NCBI GenBank assembly: GCA_964532715.1
Contig: CAZHIX010000022.1
Span: forward strand, 1-18,511
Origin: 1-14-0-10-45-29 sp964532715
Lineage (GTDB): Archaea > Micrarchaeota > Micrarchaeia > Anstonellales > Anstonellaceae
Direction of reading: 5' to 3'
DNA: 18,511 nucleotides
Part shown: positions 14,625 to 18,511 of the stretch, piece after piece
Layout: every line of letters starts with the position of its first letter
Numbering within the stretch: the stretch's first letter is position 1
The notes under the pieces: model-generated
Databases searched by the model: none
Told to the model about the DNA's origin: nothing
Seen by the model: only the letters and a program-made list of their open reading frames with translations
Made by a program: the position numbers and the translations under genes

Positions 14625-16628
14625 TACTCACTAAGGATTACTTTTTGTGATTCCCTGCGGATTCCCGCCGGACTTGAATACTCGACATCAATTAGGTAAA
14701 GTCCCGGTGTTTGAGAGTATGTCTTCAGATTAATATCTGTCTGTCTCATACTCTGCATCTCGGTGTCATCCATTCTTCCAACCAAGTGCCCCGTCGAATC
14801 GTACACTCGGATGGTTGTCGTCTCCCCAGACTTTTTCGAAATAGGCACATGGACAATGTCTGACGTTGGATTGGGGTATGCTATCTTTTGCGCGCGAGTC
14901 GTTGTCCAGTCCGATTCCTGCACATCGGTCGTTCCCCTGAAATCATACATAACGGTTTCTGCGCCACCGAATGTGACTCCTGCTATTTGGGTCGGGTTCT
15001 GGGGGTCATAGGTGATGCTTTTGATGCCATATGTCTCTTTACTGGCCGCAAATACGCGCGCATGGAGGTAAGTGGCCAGAAAATAGGCCAAACTGTCATC
15101 CCCGCTTTCTCCAGTAGAACACGCTTCTAGTATGAACGTCGCTCCACTGGGGATCAGATATTTCTTGATTCCATCGAGGATATCTTGATCTGTCAGATCA
15201 ATAGCGTATGGATTGGCAACGGGCGAATCCTTTTTCTTTTTGGTCTTCAATTCTATCTCATATTGGTTCCCATGCCCGCTGATCGCAACATTCTCAATAA
15301 GACCGAGAATTCCTCCCAATCTATCTGACAAATTATCTATTAGAGGAACGATCTCTGTGTCAACTCCCGGTTCAATCAAACGGATATCATATTTGTCCAG
15401 ACTTACTTTTCCCGACGCTCGATCTATTGAAAACATATCTCCAAACATCGCACCATTCCAACTGTGTTTTGTGTCGATGGAGACGAAAAGCGGACCTGTT
15501 TTTTTATTGCGATCATTGTATTGATGGAGAATAATGTCATTTGGGTAGAATCTAAAGCAGGTCAGGTTGGCATCTTCGAGAAGGGTACTCAAAAACGCAG
15601 AATTGTCCAAACCCATCATTTTGAATTGGGCGATTTTCGTGAAATCTTTTTGAGTATTGAAAATTTGTTCATATCTCCAGTGATCATATCTATTTATATC
15701 AAGGTACTTTTGATCCCAGTCTGGATATGGGCCTGAAAGGAACATCCGATCATAGAGGTCTTTCCGGATCCCGAATACCTCATTCATGTTATAAACGAGG
15801 ATCCTATCCACCGTGGCGCAAGCGGCCAGGAGTTGGCATATCGAATAAGACCAGTCATTGGTGTCATCGACCGCATTTGTGGTTTGAAATTCATTTTTCA
15901 AGAAAGCAAACCAAGGGGTGGCGTCTGGTATGCTCNNNNNNNNNNATTGTCGCTGAAACAATGGCTCGGTCGTCATATGTCATCTGTTCAATTTTCGGAA
16001 CCATATTGTTCAGCAATTCATCGAATCTTCTGTCTATCTTATCTGGGAAATTTTCCATTAAGATATACAATAATCCCGCATCATCCGAGATAATCTTCCG
16101 TGAAAATCCAGAGAGAAAATCGGTAATTTTGTCGACCGTGCTGGTTTGGAACGATTTCCAACCCCCCAAACCCATGCGGATTAATCGTGTTGAGGTTTCT
16201 ATTTCCTCCCCGAAACGCAACCCCGCTAGCGCCACCTGTTCCAATACCGCATCACTGATATGTCCTTCTGCCCAGGATTGTTGGCTGGAGCTGTAAATAT
16301 TCCAAAAAACATTGTAAGCGTAACCTTGAGTAGGTTCGATTATTTTCCGCGCTCTTAATGAGGTAATTCTCTCTGCATTCAGAATGTCTACCAAACCGAT
16401 AATCGCCTTATCAAAAGCTGCACTCGTGACTCCTCGTTGGGAAAATATATTCTGGAGATCTTTCAAAGCCGTTCCGAATGCAACCGTGCTGGGATCCAAA
16501 GTCTTAATTAGATTCAGCTGATCTACCACTTGAGTCTCAAACGAATCCAGCATGATTCGGTTGGCATTTTTCAGCAACAGAGGCATGTCATTCATATTGT
16601 GGGGTTCTTTTTTAACCTTTCTCGTCAT
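14624..16628 (-). CDS. clan CD cysteine-peptidase-like protein with type IX secretion-like C-terminal tail, split by a gap
   Basis: Two pieces in different frames flank ten N at 15936-15945. With the N removed they form one open frame of 664 residues. Residues 1-227 are mostly helical, without a recognised domain. The middle holds ISGHGN (His449) and, on a following strand, FILEACSTGE (Cys500); this H-G then E-A-C-x-x-G arrangement is that of clan CD peptidases (caspase, gingipain, clostripain). The last 85 residues or so, from AYPNPTSDIV through IRVYDSTGHLVG to GLYLIDVEY and QKVILSE, match the sorting domain by which Bacteroidota send proteins through the type IX system. No signal peptide is visible at the N-terminus and a TGA just upstream blocks extension, which is odd for such cargo. 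Codon use is unlike the archaeal genes. Confidence 0.72.
15936..15945. other. assembly gap of 10 N that breaks the clan CD gene
   Basis: Codons before the gap end ...VSAT plus two bases (AT); those after begin with one base (G) then SIPDATPW. The frames rejoin when the missing length is a multiple of three, including zero, where the junction reads ATG. The ten N are therefore a placeholder that creates a false frameshift. Confidence 0.8.
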
Positions 16629-16678
16629 TGCAGGTGCAGATTTTTTCCGTCAACCGGGTGGCTGTTGAGATGGTGGTC

Positions 16679-16703
16679 CGATGATTGACAAATTGAATCA
16701 TCG
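16679..16703. other. hairpin in the 16629-16891 intergenic region
   Basis: CGATGATT and AATCATCG form an eight-pair stem around a nine-base loop. It lies just upstream of the clan CD gene start, at the edge of the G/C-richer block. No gene, RNA or clear promoter is recognised in the remaining intergenic DNA. Confidence 0.5.
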
Positions 16704-16891
16704 AGAGGACATTAATCTGGGACAACACACTACTCTGCATAAGAATAGCTAATGCTCAGAAGCTACTCCGATAATCATTAAATCATACTGGAGCGGTGTC
16801 ATCATAGCATTAATGTATTGGACAAACTCGCATATAAATGTGTCATTATCGTGATACCGAGGTATGCTTGTTGCACTCATGTGTATTCTTG

Positions 16892-18085
16892 TTAGAAAAA
16901 AGAATAAAACCATTCAACGAAGCGTTCTATAAAACTTTTATTTTTTGATGAGTTTGCGCTTGAAATGTCACAAATCTTCCAATCGGTGCATGAAGTTTTC
17001 TTGCTTTGATTTTGTGTTATAAAACCAGAATTTTCACAATTTGGCGCATGTATTTCATCTGTGCAATCTGAGCAAATTTTCAATCCGTTTTTGTCTGTGG
17101 ACTCGCGTGTGTAATATTCTTTTTTGTAAAGCTGAATCTCACAAATTTCATCCCAGTCACCACATGTTTGATTAGATACGTAATCTTTCAAAGCAGTTTT
17201 GTTTCCACGATAATCAGTACATTTTTTTACATATGTGAAGTTTGTGCAGTTTCGCTCTCTTTTTAGCTCATCAGTATCAGTATAAGAAGATTTGTTTTCA
17301 AGCACAAAATCTCCCCACTCAAAACATGTTTTTTCAAGATCAATGCATGACGCAATCGAACTATTCTCGATACACGCTTTTGAAAAACAGTTTTCAATCA
17401 TCTTCCACCCTTCGTTTGCAAAGCATTTGTAAACACTATTGCCCAAACATTTGAATTTACCAATCTCGCAAGTGGTTTTGGTTTGCACACATTTTCCATC
17501 TTCACACTTGTAATCAGACATGCAAAATATCTGCTCACTCCACGTATAATTAGAAAGGCACTGATGATACGAAATATTGCTTACGCAATACGAGTCTGAA
17601 TTCAGATAGTCGCATTCTTTGCAATGCGAATCCCCATAACACTCGCTTGGGCATGTTGAAGTATATTGCCACATTTTACTCTCATTGCAAACCTGCATTA
17701 TTGATATGTTATTTTTTTGTTTGTAGCATTGAGTATCATTTATTTGCCTGCAGTCGATTATTCCGCTTCCGCGTATATTGCAAGCACCATCAAAACATAT
17801 ACTATTCTGAGGACAGCTAACCGGAGTGCTCCATTGCCCATTGTTGCATATGCTATAATACGTGTAATCCCTGCAAATCATTTCGCCGTCTTTGCATTGC
17901 TTGCATTTTGATGCAATACAACCCATCTCACAGGGGTATTCCACCCATGAATTATTTTCACATATTCGCACTGTGCTTGAATTTACACACGCAGAATTTC
18001 CTTGAGCACAGGAACAATAAATAGAGTTACATAAAAATACAAAAATAAGAATGTGGACAAACCGATTTGATAATATAGAAACCAT
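16892..18085 (-). CDS. secreted Cys-rich modular protein, function unknown
   Basis: A 397-residue protein with an N-terminal signal peptide (hydrophobic core FVHILIFVFLC, residues 9-19) and 42 cysteines. Five tandem modules of roughly 40-50 residues fill about residues 33-247. Each has a core of Cys, four or five residues, Trp, four or five residues, Cys (C42-W47-C52, C80-W85-C91, C133-W139-C145, C176-W182-C188, C221-W227-C233), with further cysteines either side that suggest disulfide-knit domains. The C-terminal 150 residues have a different spacing and end in a hydrophobic, aromatic helix (ERFVEWFYSFF). More than ten N-x-S/T sequons point to surface glycosylation. No enzyme motif is seen. 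Adhesion or a cell-surface role is a guess. Its A/T-rich codons match the backbone, not the neighbouring block. Confidence 0.82.
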   Translation of the reverse strand: MVSILSNRFVHILIFVFLCNSIYCSCAQGNSACVNSSTVRICENNSWVEYPCEMGCIASKCKQCKDGEMICRDYTYYSICNNGQWSTPVSCPQNSICFDGACNIRGSGIIDCRQINDTQCYKQKNNISIMQVCNESKMWQYTSTCPSECYGDSHCKECDYLNSDSYCVSNISYHQCLSNYTWSEQIFCMSDYKCEDGKCVQTKTTCEIGKFKCLGNSVYKCFANEGWKMIENCFSKACIENSSIASCIDLEKTCFEWGDFVLENKSSYTDTDELKRERNCTNFTYVKKCTDYRGNKTALKDYVSNQTCGDWDEICEIQLYKKEYYTRESTDKNGLKICSDCTDEIHAPNCENSGFITQNQSKKTSCTDWKICDISSANSSKNKSFIERFVEWFYSFF

Positions 18086-18103
18086 ATGACTACTTAAGAA
18101 AGG

Positions 18104-18116
18104 GTATTAATTAATC
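18104..18116 (-). promoter_or_regulatory. TATA-like box of the Cys-rich protein gene
   Basis: On the minus strand GATTAATTAATAC is centred about 25 bases before the ATG at 18085, predicting a leaderless message. There is no Shine-Dalgarno site before this ATG. Confidence 0.4.
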
Positions 18117-18222
18117 TTACCACGACTACACCAGTTCAATATCCACGCATCGGTTTTGAACCCAAATAAATCTATTTGATAGCTTTTGCCCATTGCAAAT
18201 TTTCTAATTTTTGGGACTCTTT

Positions 18223-18363
18223 TCAATATACCGCCTGTCTTGCCCTGCTTCTGCCATAAATTTTAAACAGAACTCTATCCGCATCGTACAAGCTTTCTCT
18301 AATTGTGGAATCTGAATTAAAAAATTTCTTTTTTGCTTTTTTAACACTCATATATTCATACAT
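18223..18363 (-). CDS. small basic protein, possibly the front half of a frameshifted gene
   Basis: A 46-residue frame starting MYEYMSVKKAKKK and ending RSRARQAVY, rich in Lys and Arg. Support: a TATA-like box at 18396-18406 and a partial ribosome site GTGAT at 18368-18372 before the ATG. In the next frame an open stretch continues to a TAA ending at 18107 and reads protein-like (ILKRVPKIRKFAMGKSYQ, then IDLFGFKTDAWILNWC), with no good start of its own. One base of frameshift near 18230-18250 would join them into a protein of about 85 residues. No family is recognised, and it may be a decayed gene. The rest of the interval to the window end shows nothing further. Confidence 0.38.
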   Translation of the reverse strand: MYEYMSVKKAKKKFFNSDSTIRESLYDADRVLFKIYGRSRARQAVY

Positions 18364-18395
18364 GCCTATCACAGGGATTATGAGAAAAAAGGTGA

Positions 18396-18406
18396 GATAT
18401 ATATTT
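18396..18406 (-). promoter_or_regulatory. TATA-like box of the small basic ORF
   Basis: Minus-strand AAATATATATC, centred near 18401, predicts a start of transcription around 18375, leaving a leader of about 12 bases that contains GTGAT ahead of the ATG at 18363. Confidence 0.38.
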
Positions 18407-18511
18407 TTTCAAAGGGGTGTTTTCCTCTCAAAAGAGGGAGCCACTCGTTTATCACATGCTTGCTCCCCTCTACCCCTCACATTTCTACTTGGTTATTAAT
18501 CGCATTTTTAG

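Noticed and set aside
15727..16296. A 189-codon plus-strand frame across the second 10-N gap
   Set aside because: It is antisense to the clan CD gene, runs through N, and shows no family features.
18305..18499. A 64-codon plus-strand frame at the window end
   Set aside because: It overlaps the better-supported minus-strand small ORF, has no promoter or ribosome site and no recognisable features.

Overview
The window looks like an archaeal chromosome segment, A/T-rich over most of its length, carrying one G/C-richer block (about 12.8-16.7 kb) that is either acquired DNA or a chimeric join. The archaeal reading rests on a KH-domain beta-CASP RNase (aCPSF1/FttA) next to a proteasome beta subunit, on TATA-type promoters about 26 bases from start codons (several genes look leaderless), and on Shine-Dalgarno sites of the AGGTGA type. 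The serine/cysteine genes and a squalene-synthase-like gene are compatible with this. The phylum cannot be fixed by eye; the small genes and the Cys-rich secreted protein would suit a DPANN-like lineage, but that is a guess.

Layout. 1-144: tail of an MscS channel gene. 265-6704, minus strand: metG, a 64-residue membrane protein, aCPSF1, psmB and trxB. 6705-6875: divergent promoter region with a perfect 22-bp palindrome. 6876-11789, plus strand: a cofactor-dependent-type phosphoglycerate mutase, a class V aminotransferase, serA, a cysteine synthase and a squalene/phytoene synthase family enzyme. The middle three can together make O-phosphoserine from 3-phosphoglycerate and convert it, directly or through serine, to cysteine. 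11836-12417, minus: a predicted lipoprotein. 12436-12662: a dense array of six hairpins between that gene and a strong TATA-like box. 12853-14427, plus: an AbiEi/AbiEii toxin-antitoxin pair with codon use unlike the backbone. 14624-16628, minus: a large protein with a clan CD (caspase/gingipain-like) His/Cys pair and a C-terminal tail resembling the type IX secretion sorting domain of Bacteroidota. 16892-18085, minus: a Cys-rich, sequon-rich secreted protein with five tandem modules. 18107-18363: a small, perhaps frameshifted gene.

Three runs of N are present. The 69-N run in aCPSF1 is probably spurious, because the flanking codons join directly into the conserved family sequence. The 10-N run at 15936-15945 splits one gene; removing it restores a single open frame of 664 residues. 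The 10-N run at 13546-13555 lies at the start of abiEii.

The strongest candidates for something undescribed are the hairpin array, which has a second, mutually exclusive pairing; the foreign-looking AbiE/clan-CD block; and the modular Cys-rich protein.
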